64,000 nucleotides of DNA from UBA4615 sp046046245 (GCA_046046245.1 JBJOKE010000066.1:1-64000); one strand, 5' to 3'. Numbered from the stretch's first letter, positions 44,026 to 53,264 are shown. Numbers and translations are program-made. The notes: a model not told the origin generated them from the sequence alone.

Positions 44026-45108
44026 GTGGGAGAGAAGACCGAGCAACCCACCGCGAGGCGTCTGCGGGAGGCGCGGCGCGACGGCAAGGTCCCTCACAGT
44101 CAGGAGCTGGCGGGGTCGGTCGCGTCACTCGCGGTGTTCGGCGTCGTCTACGGACTCGCGTGGTTCTGGTGGGACGACGCCATGACCCGGGTGCGATCGG
44201 TCATCCAGCACTGGGCGCGCGCCCCGGATGCCACGGGCGCCTCCGAGTTCATGTTCGTCACGGGTCTCGCGGTGACAGCGTTCGCCGCCCTGTTGTGTTC
44301 GATCGGTGGCGTGCTGGCCATCCTGGCGGGTGCGCTTCAGACGGGCGGGGCGTTCTCGTCCAAGCCGCTGAGCCCCGATCCATCGAAGCTGAACCCCATC
44401 TCGGGGCTGAAGCGGATCTTTTCGCTGCGAACCGTCGCCGTCGCCGTCGCCGTCGCGCTGAAGCTGGGGGTGGTCTATGCGGTCACCGACTCCACGCTGG
44501 AGGAGGCGCGGAGATCGCTGGGGAGTTATCTGCTGCTCACGGGGCCCGCCATGATGGCCGCCATCGCGAAGCCGGTCGCGACACTGACCTCAGGCGTGCT
44601 GGTCGCAGCGTTCGGGCTCGGGCTGGCGGACCTCCTGGTGCAACGCTACATGCACATCGAGGACATGAAGATGGACCAGCACGAGGTCAAGGAGGACTTC
44701 AAGACGACGGAGGGCGACCCGCTCGTCAAGTCTCGACGTCGGTCGATCGGTTGGTCGGACATCTTCGATGGGCCGGAGGGCGCCGTGAAGCGCTCGACGG
44801 TGATCGTCACCAATCCCACTCATCTGTGCGTCGGCTTGCGCTACGACGCTCGGGACGAGACTCCCGTTCCCGTGGTCACGCTGCTGGCCGCCGACGACGC
44901 GGCGGCTCGGGTCCGCCAGCTGGCGGCCCGGGAAGGCATTCCGACCGTCGAATGGGTCTGGCTCGCACGTCGCCTTCACGCCGAGGCAACGGTCGACGCA
45001 CCGATCCCCGATGCGCTGTTCGGTCCGGTGGCGGACGTGCTCGCCTGGCTCGTCGCTCGTGCCGATGGATCGGACCGGCCCTGGCAGTCGCCGACCGGAC
45101 CGGACTGA
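44026..45108 (+). CDS. sctU: T3SS switch protein SctU
   Basis: A 360-residue FlhB/SctU family protein with four membrane helices and an autocleaving cytoplasmic domain. The cleavage motif NPTH is at residues 263-266, within VIVTNPTHLCVGLRYD. The conserved start MGEKTEQPTARRLREARRDG is also present. The GTG start follows the acetyltransferase stop by 3 bases. It controls the change from needle to effector export. Confidence 0.94.
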   Translation: MGEKTEQPTARRLREARRDGKVPHSQELAGSVASLAVFGVVYGLAWFWWDDAMTRVRSVIQHWARAPDATGASEFMFVTGLAVTAFAALLCSIGGVLAILAGALQTGGAFSSKPLSPDPSKLNPISGLKRIFSLRTVAVAVAVALKLGVVYAVTDSTLEEARRSLGSYLLLTGPAMMAAIAKPVATLTSGVLVAAFGLGLADLLVQRYMHIEDMKMDQHEVKEDFKTTEGDPLVKSRRRSIGWSDIFDGPEGAVKRSTVIVTNPTHLCVGLRYDARDETPVPVVTLLAADDAAARVRQLAAREGIPTVEWVWLARRLHAEATVDAPIPDALFGPVADVLAWLVARADGSDRPWQSPTGPD

Positions 45109-45118
45109 AGCGAGGGAC

Positions 45119-46330
45119 TCATGCCCCGGTCCGTCGCCAGGCGCGGAGCGAGGCGACCGCGCGGTCGGCGTGGCTCAGCAGGACGTGGTCGACCGGTTGA
45201 AGGAGGCGAACCGCGCTCTCGTGCCGGATCCGTCGCGTCATCGCGGTCTCCTTGCGGCCCCCGAGATCGGCGCGTGCCGTCTCGAGGTATCCCGTGGAGG
45301 CCCGTGCGACGGCGAACGCACTGCCGTCGACCACACGCGACCGCTCGACGAACGCCGAGGCGATGCGGTTCGAGACGTCGGCCGGACGAGCGAGTCGATG
45401 ATCCGGACGGCCCCCCTCGCCGCCCGGCGCGCCACGCGGGTCGATCGCCGCTCGTTCCGGACGCCTGGGCACGGGATGATCGCGGCGGTCGACCTCCAGC
45501 GGGGCGGCGCGACCGGGCCGGTGCATCGGATCGAGGTAGCCGGGTCGATCTCGGCGGATCCCGCCCACCGACAGCGCCGTGCCATTCACCACGAATCTGC
45601 CTGGCGAGTCAGGCGGGTCGACTCGAGAGGCGATCCGGTGAGCCAACGAGGTCGCCTCGTGCGCGACCCGCCCCGCCGACCTGCGCAGCGCGAGATCGCG
45701 CTTGCCAGGCCGCAACTCGCCGGAGCCTTCCACCAGCATCTTCATCTCGAAGATGCGCGCATCCATGAGCCGCAGGAGGGACACGGCCGACTCCTCGCCC
45801 GCTCGCGCAGGCGGCAGCGGGCTGGAGGCGTCGAACAGCGTATCGATGCCCTGCACGTACGCGGCGATGAGGCGCGCCCAGCCGCCCTCGTCGTGCCCGG
45901 CGTGCCGGGCGTCGGCCGAGCACATGGCTGCCGCGAGTGCAGCGACGCGCGTCAGATGCGTGACGGCGGCGTTCCCTGCCGAATCGGCACGGGGGGTGGC
46001 GATCCTCCGGTCGGCCTCGGCGCGATCGGAGCGCCAGGATCGTCCAGGCGCGCCGCCGGTCCCCGCCGTCCCCGCGAACGCACCGGGACCCGGACGCTGC
46101 TTCGACCTTCCCTGGATGGAGAACCCGCCCGCGCCGCCGAGCCTGAGGCGATCGGCGAGCAGGTCCCGACCCGCCCCCGCGACGGACTCGGCGAACGGAT
46201 CCGGACTGCCCGGCGCCAGCGCGGCCGGATCCCGGACCACGGGCGCCTGCGCCGGACCCGCTCGCGCTCCCGGCACCGGGCGACGGGCCAGTCCCGTCGG
46301 AGGGAGGGTTCGGACGGCGCTCAGTGCCAA
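45119..46330 (-). CDS. T3SS-associated protein of unknown function (403 residues)
   Basis: It reads from a TTG start with GGAG a few bases upstream. The first 140 residues are proline/glycine-rich and probably disordered, as in secreted substrates. A helical stretch follows (about 145-230, including GGWARLIAAYVQGIDTLFDASS and LLRLMDARIFEMKMLVEGSGELRPG). The rest is Arg-rich with no known motif. It shares an HrpL-type box with the upstream lipoprotein gene and converges on sctU. It could be a gatekeeper (SctW), an effector or a regulator. I cannot decide. Confidence 0.55.
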   Translation of the reverse strand: MALSAVRTLPPTGLARRPVPGARAGPAQAPVVRDPAALAPGSPDPFAESVAGAGRDLLADRLRLGGAGGFSIQGRSKQRPGPGAFAGTAGTGGAPGRSWRSDRAEADRRIATPRADSAGNAAVTHLTRVAALAAAMCSADARHAGHDEGGWARLIAAYVQGIDTLFDASSPLPPARAGEESAVSLLRLMDARIFEMKMLVEGSGELRPGKRDLALRRSAGRVAHEATSLAHRIASRVDPPDSPGRFVVNGTALSVGGIRRDRPGYLDPMHRPGRAAPLEVDRRDHPVPRRPERAAIDPRGAPGGEGGRPDHRLARPADVSNRIASAFVERSRVVDGSAFAVARASTGYLETARADLGGRKETAMTRRIRHESAVRLLQPVDHVLLSHADRAVASLRAWRRTGA

Positions 46331-46388
46331 GGGGACTCCATCCGCTCGTCGACGGGAGCGCCACGACGCGCACCCTGCGGCGCGCTGC

Positions 46389-46922
46389 TCACCAAGGCTG
46401 CGTCACCCCGACCCGCAGCCGCGACGAAGCGGGCGTCTCGCTGCCGGCCGGCGACGACGTCCCACCCGATCCGGTAGCCAGCGAGGCGGAGATCGGTACC
46501 CGATGACCCCGGGTGAACATGCACTGCACGTAGGCATTGTCGAACCGCGTCTGGACCGGCGACCTCGCATCGAGCCCCGCCACGCCCGCGCCGATTCCGC
46601 CGGTGACGGCCCCCACCGCCGCACCGATCCTCGCACCCCGCGACCCGTCGATCACGGCCCCGGCGAGCCCGAAGAGGCCCATCGCCCCGATCACGCTCGA
46701 TGCGAGGTTCGTGATGGCCGCGGCCTCGGGAGAGACGCCGCCGAGCCGGTCCAGCGCGAAGGCGCGGCAGAACTCGTCGTCGACCTGGAAGTGGGCCAGC
46801 GACCGCCCCTGCGCCGGCATCACGAGCGCGACCGGGCCCGGCGCGACCCCGGTACAGCCGACCAGGGCAGGGATCAATGCGGCGAGGGCACGCATCGCTC
46901 GGGGACCACGTCGTCTCGTCAT
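46389..46922 (-). CDS. Glycine-zipper lipoprotein under T3SS control
   Basis: A 177-residue protein with a lipoprotein signal ending LIPALVGC. The start is ATG 46922 or ATG 46895. A glycine-zipper membrane segment follows (about residues 70-115: SSVIGAMGLFGLAGAVIDGSRGARIGAAVGAVTGGIGAGVAG). Glycine-zipper lipoproteins insert into membranes and often sit in the outer envelope. A HrpL-type box lies about 56 bases upstream, so it may act as a pilotin-like or envelope-stabilising factor for the T3SS. That role is inferred. Confidence 0.72.
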   Translation of the reverse strand: MTRRRGPRAMRALAALIPALVGCTGVAPGPVALVMPAQGRSLAHFQVDDEFCRAFALDRLGGVSPEAAAITNLASSVIGAMGLFGLAGAVIDGSRGARIGAAVGAVTGGIGAGVAGLDARSPVQTRFDNAYVQCMFTRGHRVPISASLATGSGGTSSPAGSETPASSRLRVGVTQPW

Positions 46923-46977
46923 CGAAGGCTCGCTCCAGGGGTGACGCAGGCGAGGCGACGGCGCCCGCGCGCTCGCG

Positions 46978-47006
46978 TGAGTGTGCGCGAGGGGCCGCGC
47001 GGTTCC
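46978..47006 (-). promoter_or_regulatory. HrpL-type box before the lipoprotein gene
   Basis: On the minus strand GGAACC-N16-ACACTCA lies between the dehydrogenase stop and the lipoprotein start. The full GGAACC and the ACTCA end are both present. Confidence 0.82.
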
Positions 47007-47015
47007 CGATGTCAG

Positions 47016-47777
47016 TCAGAACTGGATGCCGCGCGACGCGCTGCCGTCCACGACCAGGTGCGCGCCGCTCACGAAGCCCGCCGCCCCGCTCGCCAGGAAC
47101 AGCACCGCGTTCGCGACTTCCTCGGGGCGGGCGAGCCGTCCGCTCGGGTGGGCTCGAAGGGTCGCCGCGAACCCGTCCGGCTGCTCGCGCTCGACGCGCG
47201 CCCAGACGCCGTCGGGCGAGTACGTCGCACCGGGAGATACGCAGTTGGCTCGGATGCCACGAGCGGCGAGCGTGGCCGCGAGGCTCTGCGTGTAGTGCAC
47301 CAGCGCCGCCTTCAGCGATCCGTAGGGGCCGCCGGACGTGTCGATCTCGCGCGCCAGGACGCTCCCGATCGTCACGATCGCCGCGCGCGGGCTCGCGGCG
47401 AGCCATGGCTCGGCGGCACGGATCAGGCGGACAGCACCGAGCAGGTCCGTCTCGAAGCTCCGGCGCCACTCGCTCTCGTCGGCACCCATGGTCATGGCGC
47501 TGACGTTCGCGACCACCACGTCCACGCCACCGAACGCGGTGGCAGCCTGATCGACCCAGGCGCGGACACCCTCCCCATCCGCCACGTCGCAGCACGCGCC
47601 CTGGATCCGGCCGCCTTCGCCCGCGAGGTCCGCGACCGTACGCGAGACCTCGGCACCGTCCCGCGCGCAGATCGACACGTTCGCACGCTCCGCCGCGAAC
47701 GCCCGTGCGATCGCGCGTCCGATGCCCCGGGTACCGCCCGAGACGAGCACCTTCGCACCCTGCAATCCCAGTTCCAT
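47016..47777 (-). CDS. Short-chain dehydrogenase/reductase in a T3SS effector operon
   Basis: A 253-residue SDR enzyme. The nucleotide-binding motif is SGGTRGIG, the catalytic Ser/Tyr/Lys set is in TIGSVLARE and GPYGSLKAAL (YxxxK as YGSLK), and the C-terminus reads VSGAHLVVDGSASRG. GGGAGG precedes the ATG. It follows a chaperone and candidate effector gene by 48 bases on the same strand, so it is probably transcribed from their HrpL-type box. The substrate is unknown. Confidence 0.9.
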   Translation of the reverse strand: MELGLQGAKVLVSGGTRGIGRAIARAFAAERANVSICARDGAEVSRTVADLAGEGGRIQGACCDVADGEGVRAWVDQAATAFGGVDVVVANVSAMTMGADESEWRRSFETDLLGAVRLIRAAEPWLAASPRAAIVTIGSVLAREIDTSGGPYGSLKAALVHYTQSLAATLAARGIRANCVSPGATYSPDGVWARVEREQPDGFAATLRAHPSGRLARPEEVANAVLFLASGAAGFVSGAHLVVDGSASRGIQF

Positions 47778-47825
47778 CCGCCCCTCCCGCCGCTCCCCGG
47801 AGACGGCCCGCCTTCGCCCGCCCGC

Positions 47826-49145
47826 TCACAGTCGCGCGCGTGGACCCTCGGGCGGATGACCGACGACCACCCGCGCCTTCGCGCCTTCCCCGACCTGCAT
47901 CCGATCGCATTCGGCCTTCGAATACGTGACGCCCACCCTGACCGCGGCCCCATCCAGCGAGAGCCCCTTCGGCGGGGCACTGAACTGGAGCGCCGACCAG
48001 CCGTCGGGCAGTCCGCCGACCGCCGTCAGGCGCTTGCCCGGCTCCAGCCCGAGCGCGGCCGGGCTCGTCGTGCGCGTCGCCGGCACCTGCCAATCCGGGC
48101 TCTGCCCCCAGCGCTCCCCGAGGTGCAGGAAGGCGAGCTGCTGCCCCCGGACGGGCTGCTCGTCGGCGAAGGCTCGATCGAGCGGCACCGCCTGCCGCCC
48201 GACCGGCACGGACGCGAGCGCCTCCAGGTCGATGCATGCGAACGGCGCGAGCGCGGCCAGGCTCTGGTCGGTCGTGTGCGCCTCGGGGAACTTCAGCGCT
48301 TGCCCGGCGAGCGCGTCGTGTGCCACCTGACTGGCCGTGAAGCAGGTGCCGTAGGCCGTGCGCCCGTTCGCCAGCCCCTCCTTGACACCCGGCCAGGTCG
48401 GCGACGGCGCGTACACGTGATCCCCGACGCGCGCCTTCAGCGCGGCGGTGATGTGCGGCAGCGACTGCGGGCGGTCGCAGGAGAAGACGTTCACGGATGG
48501 CAGCCCGGCGAGCTTCATCGACTCGACGACCGGGGCGACCTTGTCGGCATGATCGGCCGCGGTGTCGAAGCCCTCGTAGAAGCGGCCGGTGAAGGTGCCG
48601 GTGCGCCGGCCGTCCCGTGCCACGTCGGGCAGGCTCTCCTGGTGCAGGAACGCCACGCGAAGGGTCCCGCCGGGCTCGCGCCACGCGGCGCCGAGCGCGA
48701 TGTGCGCGACCCGTCCCCCGCCGTAGGCAGCGGCGAAGCGCATCACCATCTCGACACCGGCGGCAGAACCGCTGGCGCTCGTCGCCCGATCGATCGCGCC
48801 CGCGAGGCGTCCCACCCAGGCGTGCCCCGCATCACCCTCGGACTTCAGGGCCTCGTTCAGCGACCGTTCGGCCGCGAGCGCACCCCGCAGCTCGACCGCG
48901 TCCGGCGCACGCCACCGGCCGGTCGCCCCGGAGGCGAGCGGCGACGCGACCCCGGTCCGCAGGTCACCCGGGAGGAAACGGGACGATCCGGGCCCCGGGT
49001 CGCTCCCCAGCACACGGGCACGAAGGCGAAACCGGCCCGGTGCGGGACCATCCGGCCCCGTCGGACGGTGCAGCGGAGCGGCCTGTACGCGGCCGGGAGG
49101 CAGGCCGCGCGCACCGGCGCCCGCAGGCGCTCCGATGCCGGTCAT
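47826..49145 (-). CDS. Candidate T3SS effector with weak YopJ-like acetyltransferase pattern
   Basis: A 439-residue protein whose ATG overlaps the stop of a CesT-type chaperone gene, the usual layout for an effector. The first 85 residues are Gly/Pro/Ala-rich, as in secretion signals. The middle shows GGRVAHIALGAAW with H148, then FLHQES with E170, then AYGTCFTASQVA with C268 and H290. In YopJ-family enzymes the order is also His, Glu, Cys, the segment after the Cys is CGIFSFAL and a His follows at +22, as here. The Glu-Cys gap is longer than in YopJ (98 versus 44), and Asp/Glu before the Cys is missing. The match is suggestive only. Confidence 0.62.
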   Translation of the reverse strand: MTGIGAPAGAGARGLPPGRVQAAPLHRPTGPDGPAPGRFRLRARVLGSDPGPGSSRFLPGDLRTGVASPLASGATGRWRAPDAVELRGALAAERSLNEALKSEGDAGHAWVGRLAGAIDRATSASGSAAGVEMVMRFAAAYGGGRVAHIALGAAWREPGGTLRVAFLHQESLPDVARDGRRTGTFTGRFYEGFDTAADHADKVAPVVESMKLAGLPSVNVFSCDRPQSLPHITAALKARVGDHVYAPSPTWPGVKEGLANGRTAYGTCFTASQVAHDALAGQALKFPEAHTTDQSLAALAPFACIDLEALASVPVGRQAVPLDRAFADEQPVRGQQLAFLHLGERWGQSPDWQVPATRTTSPAALGLEPGKRLTAVGGLPDGWSALQFSAPPKGLSLDGAAVRVGVTYSKAECDRMQVGEGAKARVVVGHPPEGPRARL

Positions 49146-49564
49146 GCCGCCGTCTCTCGCAGCGGCTCGAGCACTCGATCCATCCAGCCCTGCAGGCCGG
49201 CGATCTGGGTCGCGAGGAAGCTCGCGAGGTCGGCACCACGCAGCGTGTCGAGCCCGCGGATCCGGACCAGCCACGCGGCGTGCGAGGTCACCGGGTGCAG
49301 CCCGAAGTGACCGAACGCCTCGGCGTCGGGCCGCAGATTCGACCGGAGCATGGCCTCGTGCACACGCTCGCGCCGATCGCCGGAGATCGGCCCGAGATCG
49401 AAGTAGAGGAAGAGGGTGTCCGGCGTCGCATCGGCGTCGTGGAGCAAGCCCACGACGGTCTCGCCGAGCTCGAGATGCCGCGACTGCTCCAGACCCGCTC
49501 CGTCCGGCAATCCGAGTGCTTCGCACAACTCTCGCAACACGCGCTGGTAGCCTTCGACGCTCAC
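49142..49564 (-). CDS. T3SS chaperone, CesT-like
   Basis: A 140-residue acidic protein (MSVEGYQRVLRELCEALGLPDGAGLEQSRHLELG) with alternating strands and a final helix, like class I chaperones. It overlaps the effector candidate downstream by ATGA and lies 69 bases after an HrpL-type box. It is probably the dedicated chaperone of the 439-residue protein. Confidence 0.7.
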   Translation of the reverse strand: MSVEGYQRVLRELCEALGLPDGAGLEQSRHLELGETVVGLLHDADATPDTLFLYFDLGPISGDRRERVHEAMLRSNLRPDAEAFGHFGLHPVTSHAAWLVRIRGLDTLRGADLASFLATQIAGLQGWMDRVLEPLRETAA

Positions 49565-49633
49565 GGGTCACTTCCTCCAACTGGGTGACGTCGGCTCGCG
49601 CCCACATGGCGCGACCGATCCGGTAACGCCTGC

Positions 49634-49661
49634 TGAGTGTCGGCCCGGGTGCGATGGTTCC
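49634..49661 (-). promoter_or_regulatory. HrpL-type box before the chaperone-effector-dehydrogenase operon
   Basis: On the minus strand GGAACC-N15-ACACTCA lies 69 bases before the chaperone start, between the 1153-residue candidate effector and the chaperone. Confidence 0.82.
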
Positions 49662-49703
49662 CGCCCCCTGCCGCAGCGCGCGGATCCGCGCTGCCCTGCG
49701 GAT

Positions 49704-52700
49704 TCAGGCCAGCCTGAAGACGCCCGTCCAGCGGATCGCGGTCCGGACCTGGGCCTCGAGAAGCACCCGCGTGCCCGCCTGATGCTCGTCCATCCGGTCG
49801 TCGGTCTGGAACGCGAAGGACGGCCGGAACGCGTCATCGCTGCCGGCAATCCTGGCGAACGCTTCGTTCGCCAGGCCCGCCACGGCGGACGTGCGATGCG
49901 CCCCCTCGGTGATCGACTCGAGGGCCGCCAGGTTGTCCAGCGCAGTGCGCGCATCGGGACGGATGATGGAGAACACGGTGTAGGTCTTGCCCGCGCCATG
50001 CTCGATGCGTTCGGTCCCGGCGATGAGGTGCGAGGCCTGTCGCAGTCGCGCCTGCTCGCGTTCGCCTGCGGCCGCCTCGTTGCCGCCGACCGCCAGACCG
50101 AAATCGACCAGCCCCGGGAGCGCTGCGTCGACCCGCCTGCGGAACGTCCCGAGGTTCGGCGTGGTATGGGTCCTGAAGCTGCTGCCCGCCACACTGCCGT
50201 CGAGACGGGCCACGGTCGTCGACCGGGCGACGCCACCGTGCGCGATCGGAGTTCGGACCGCCGCCAGGTTCAGCCCGCTGCCCGGCACCAGTCCCGCCAA
50301 CCTCGCCCCAGCGTCGAGGCGCGAATAGTCGCCCTCGCCCTTCACGGTGACGCGGTTGTGTCCGCCCTCCTCGTGCCGCCAGCGTGTGATGGCGCCTGCC
50401 CTCTCGACCGACACGACGGCACCGGCGAGCGTCATGGCGGGCACGTACGGCGAGACCAGTCCGACCGCCGCATCGACTCGGACGATGTCCGGCGCCGATT
50501 CGCCCTGCCGGTCCGGTCCGCGCACCACGCCGACCGACAGCTCGGGAAACTCGGCGAGCAGGCGGAGGACGACGTGCCGCGCCCCGGGTGCCGCCTGCTC
50601 CGGAGAAACCGCCGTCAGCGCGGCGATGCGCTTCAGCACGGTCGCCATCCTGGCCGCGACGAGATGGTCTCCGTCGAGCCCGGCGGGAGCATGGTGGGCG
50701 CGGCCATCGTCGCCCGAGGCTTCGTCGATCACCTCGCCGCTTCGCGGTATCCGCAGGTAGACGCCGCTCGCACGGGTATCCGATTCGCGCCGCGAGATCG
50801 TCCCGCCCACGCCGACGCCCAGCACGCCCGGTACGACCGGCAGGCCCGCGGCCGCGCCGTAGGCGCGCTCGCATTCGGACGCGGCGACCGTACCGACGAA
50901 GATCTCGCCGCCGCTGGACGACAGCGATGCGCTCAGCACGGCCTCGCGTCGCTCCCGACTGGCGAAGCGCCCCGTGAGCTGGACCGGCGACGGCACGAAG
51001 GCGGACAGGATGCTGGTCACCAGGCCGTGAGGAAAATTGACGCCCTTCAAGTGCCCTCTGGACATCGTGACCGAGCTGCCGAGCTCGAACCGGCCGATGC
51101 AGTCGGCCAGGAAGCCGATCGGATCCGAGGCCCGCTCGGCACGCCCCGCGGAGGGCGCCGGGCGCTGGCCCCGTTCGGCGAGCGCCCGCGCCTTCTCGGG
51201 GTGCGTCGGCGCCCCGGCCCCATCCCGGCGGGCGGTCCGTCCCGGGCCCGCGGGGCCATCCGAGGAGGGCGATGCGACGCTGATCCGCATCGCGAGCAGG
51301 CTGGACTCCAGACCCCGGAGCACGTCACTCGCGGCTGCGGCGAGGTCGGCGTCCGTCTGCGGACGCCGAGTGGAACCGTCTTCGGACGCCCGCGCAGGTC
51401 GGCCCAGTCCGGCGAGCATGCGCACCACGGCACGCGCGCGCTCGGTCGGGTCGATCCGCTCGGGCGGCGCGATGTCGTCCGAGGGTCGCTCCCGAGCACG
51501 ATGCGCCGCACCGGATCCTTCCGTTCCGGCCGACTCGATCGGCGCGGTCGTGGCGCCCGCGCTCCGCACGGAGGCCTGCAGCGCCCCGACGAGTTCCCAG
51601 CCGAGCGACTCCAGCGCGTGCGGCTCCAGGGTCTGCCCGGCCAGTCGCTGCTCGAGGTACCCGCGCGTGGCCGGGTCCGCATCGGGCAACCTGGCCCGCA
51701 GCGAGGTCCTCATCCGCTCCACGGTCTGCGGTCCCGGCGACTGATCGAGCCCCTGAGTCGTCAGGTACCGCTTCCCCCAGTGCTCCAGCACCACGGCCCA
51801 ATAGGCCGCTACGGTGGCCGGGATGGGCGATCCGTCGGCATCGGGCCTCGTCGCGGCGGTCGCGGCAGCCTGGTGCGATCCATCCGGCGAGAGCGCGTGA
51901 AGGCCGTCGAAGATCCGCGCCATCGTCGACGCCGAGTTCCTGATGGCTCGCATCACCGACAGCACGCTGTCCGGCATGCGGGCGTCTCCCCGCGCGACGA
52001 TCGGCAGCAGCGGATTCTTGTGGACGAGCCTGGACAGCAGGTTTCCCCGGACCCGTGCCGCATAGGTACCGAGCTTCGAGATCCGTCCGTTCGAGAACGC
52101 GAGGTCCGAGCCCTCGTGGTGGTCGGTGAGACCGTTTCGGACGGCGTGGATCGCCGCGCGCTCGACCTCGGACGGCCTGCGCTCCGCCGGGGCGATCAGC
52201 GCCAGGAACGCGACCGCCGGGAGCATCGTGGCACTGGCGGCATCACCCCGGTCGTGGCGACGATCGAGCGCACTCGACAGGTGGTCGAGAGTGAACCCGG
52301 GGCTCAGCGAGAGCCCCGCCTCGGATCGGTCCCTGAACGGAGCCGGCACGGTGCGTTGCAGGACCGCCTCGGCGCTCCGGCGCAGCGACGCGAACGACTG
52401 CGTGCGGGTCGGGTCGAGCACGTCGGCCGCTCGGGCCATCACCGAAGCGGCCACGGCCGGAGCCGTCACCTGGCCGACCCGGTCGGAGGCCGCCTCCAGC
52501 GCGGCGGCGAGTTCGCCGCCGTCTCGATACGGCGCGCGTGGAAGCAACGATACCGCGATGCCAGGCCCCGAGCCGCCCGCCCCTGCCAGCGCACGCCATG
52601 CTGAGAATGCCACCCGCGCCACCCGCGCGTCGGGGTCGTTCACCGTCGCAGGCGCCCCGCCGTGTCGCTCGCCCTCGTCGAATCGGGCGTCCAGGAGGGC

Positions 52701-53165
52701 CTCGGTGACAGCCTCGAGTCCGATCGCCTCGTTGCCGGTCCCCTGATGGGCGCGGAGCAGGGCCGCGGTGATCAGCGCGCGCCGGGAGTCCGACGCCTCG
52801 GCGGCAGGCGCCGCATCGCCCTGACCGGGTGGCGGCCGCTCCCGGTCACCGTGACGGTCGAGGACCTCGCCAACCACCCTGATCGAGTCCCGGGAATCCC
52901 GGTCGCAGCCGTCGTGCAGCAGCTCGGACAGGCGAGGCAGCCCCGGGGTCTCGACCAGATCCGCGGCGAGTTCGTCGAGCCGGCCGTCCTGGGAGAGGTC
53001 GCGTCGGATCACCTGCGGCGCGACGCGATCCGACGCGGCCCCCGTCGCCCGTCTCTGCACGAGTCCGGCAAGGGAGACGTCGGGCTCCGGACCGGTGCCC
53101 AGACTCCCGAGCATCCGCCGCCACGGGCCTCCGTGTGCGGGAGGGCCGCCTACCGGCCGCGGCAT
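49704..53165 (-). CDS. Large candidate T3SS effector A (1153 residues), paralogue of effector B
   Basis: I do not recognise the family. It is clearly related to the protein at 57083-60301. Shared blocks include IHAVRNGL with GSDLAFSNGRISKL (near residue 340), HKNPL (near 382), MRAIRNSASTMARIF, LGWELVGALQASV, VLSASLSSSGGEIFVGT and YLRIPRSG (near 800) with AARMATVL. The region from about 700 to 900 is rich in short glycine-separated strands; the ends are helical. The start is uncertain (ATG 53165 or 53114). It lies 100 bases after the racemase-fusion gene on the same strand and is probably in that operon. A delivered protein is inferred from context. Confidence 0.62.
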   Translation of the reverse strand: MPRPVGGPPAHGGPWRRMLGSLGTGPEPDVSLAGLVQRRATGAASDRVAPQVIRRDLSQDGRLDELAADLVETPGLPRLSELLHDGCDRDSRDSIRVVGEVLDRHGDRERPPPGQGDAAPAAEASDSRRALITAALLRAHQGTGNEAIGLEAVTEALLDARFDEGERHGGAPATVNDPDARVARVAFSAWRALAGAGGSGPGIAVSLLPRAPYRDGGELAAALEAASDRVGQVTAPAVAASVMARAADVLDPTRTQSFASLRRSAEAVLQRTVPAPFRDRSEAGLSLSPGFTLDHLSSALDRRHDRGDAASATMLPAVAFLALIAPAERRPSEVERAAIHAVRNGLTDHHEGSDLAFSNGRISKLGTYAARVRGNLLSRLVHKNPLLPIVARGDARMPDSVLSVMRAIRNSASTMARIFDGLHALSPDGSHQAAATAATRPDADGSPIPATVAAYWAVVLEHWGKRYLTTQGLDQSPGPQTVERMRTSLRARLPDADPATRGYLEQRLAGQTLEPHALESLGWELVGALQASVRSAGATTAPIESAGTEGSGAAHRARERPSDDIAPPERIDPTERARAVVRMLAGLGRPARASEDGSTRRPQTDADLAAAASDVLRGLESSLLAMRISVASPSSDGPAGPGRTARRDGAGAPTHPEKARALAERGQRPAPSAGRAERASDPIGFLADCIGRFELGSSVTMSRGHLKGVNFPHGLVTSILSAFVPSPVQLTGRFASRERREAVLSASLSSSGGEIFVGTVAASECERAYGAAAGLPVVPGVLGVGVGGTISRRESDTRASGVYLRIPRSGEVIDEASGDDGRAHHAPAGLDGDHLVAARMATVLKRIAALTAVSPEQAAPGARHVVLRLLAEFPELSVGVVRGPDRQGESAPDIVRVDAAVGLVSPYVPAMTLAGAVVSVERAGAITRWRHEEGGHNRVTVKGEGDYSRLDAGARLAGLVPGSGLNLAAVRTPIAHGGVARSTTVARLDGSVAGSSFRTHTTPNLGTFRRRVDAALPGLVDFGLAVGGNEAAAGEREQARLRQASHLIAGTERIEHGAGKTYTVFSIIRPDARTALDNLAALESITEGAHRTSAVAGLANEAFARIAGSDDAFRPSFAFQTDDRMDEHQAGTRVLLEAQVRTAIRWTGVFRLA

Positions 53166-53264
53166 GGCGCTCTCGCCGGATCGGTTCGAAACGTCGGGAT
53201 CGACACGGACGGCCGTTCCGGGCTGGTGGATGAGGACAGGTCGGCCGCTCGTACGGTGCGACGC

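Noticed and set aside
45702..49310. 1202-codon plus-strand open frame opposite the lipoprotein, SDR and effector genes
   Set aside because: It is a mirror of GC-rich minus-strand genes; no domain is visible, and the opposite strand has clear families and ribosome sites.
53166..53264. An HrpL-type box directly before large effector A
   Set aside because: CGTTCC occurs near 53213 on the plus strand, but no ACTCA/CCACNNA half is found 15 or 16 bases away, so the gene is better seen as part of the racemase-fusion operon.
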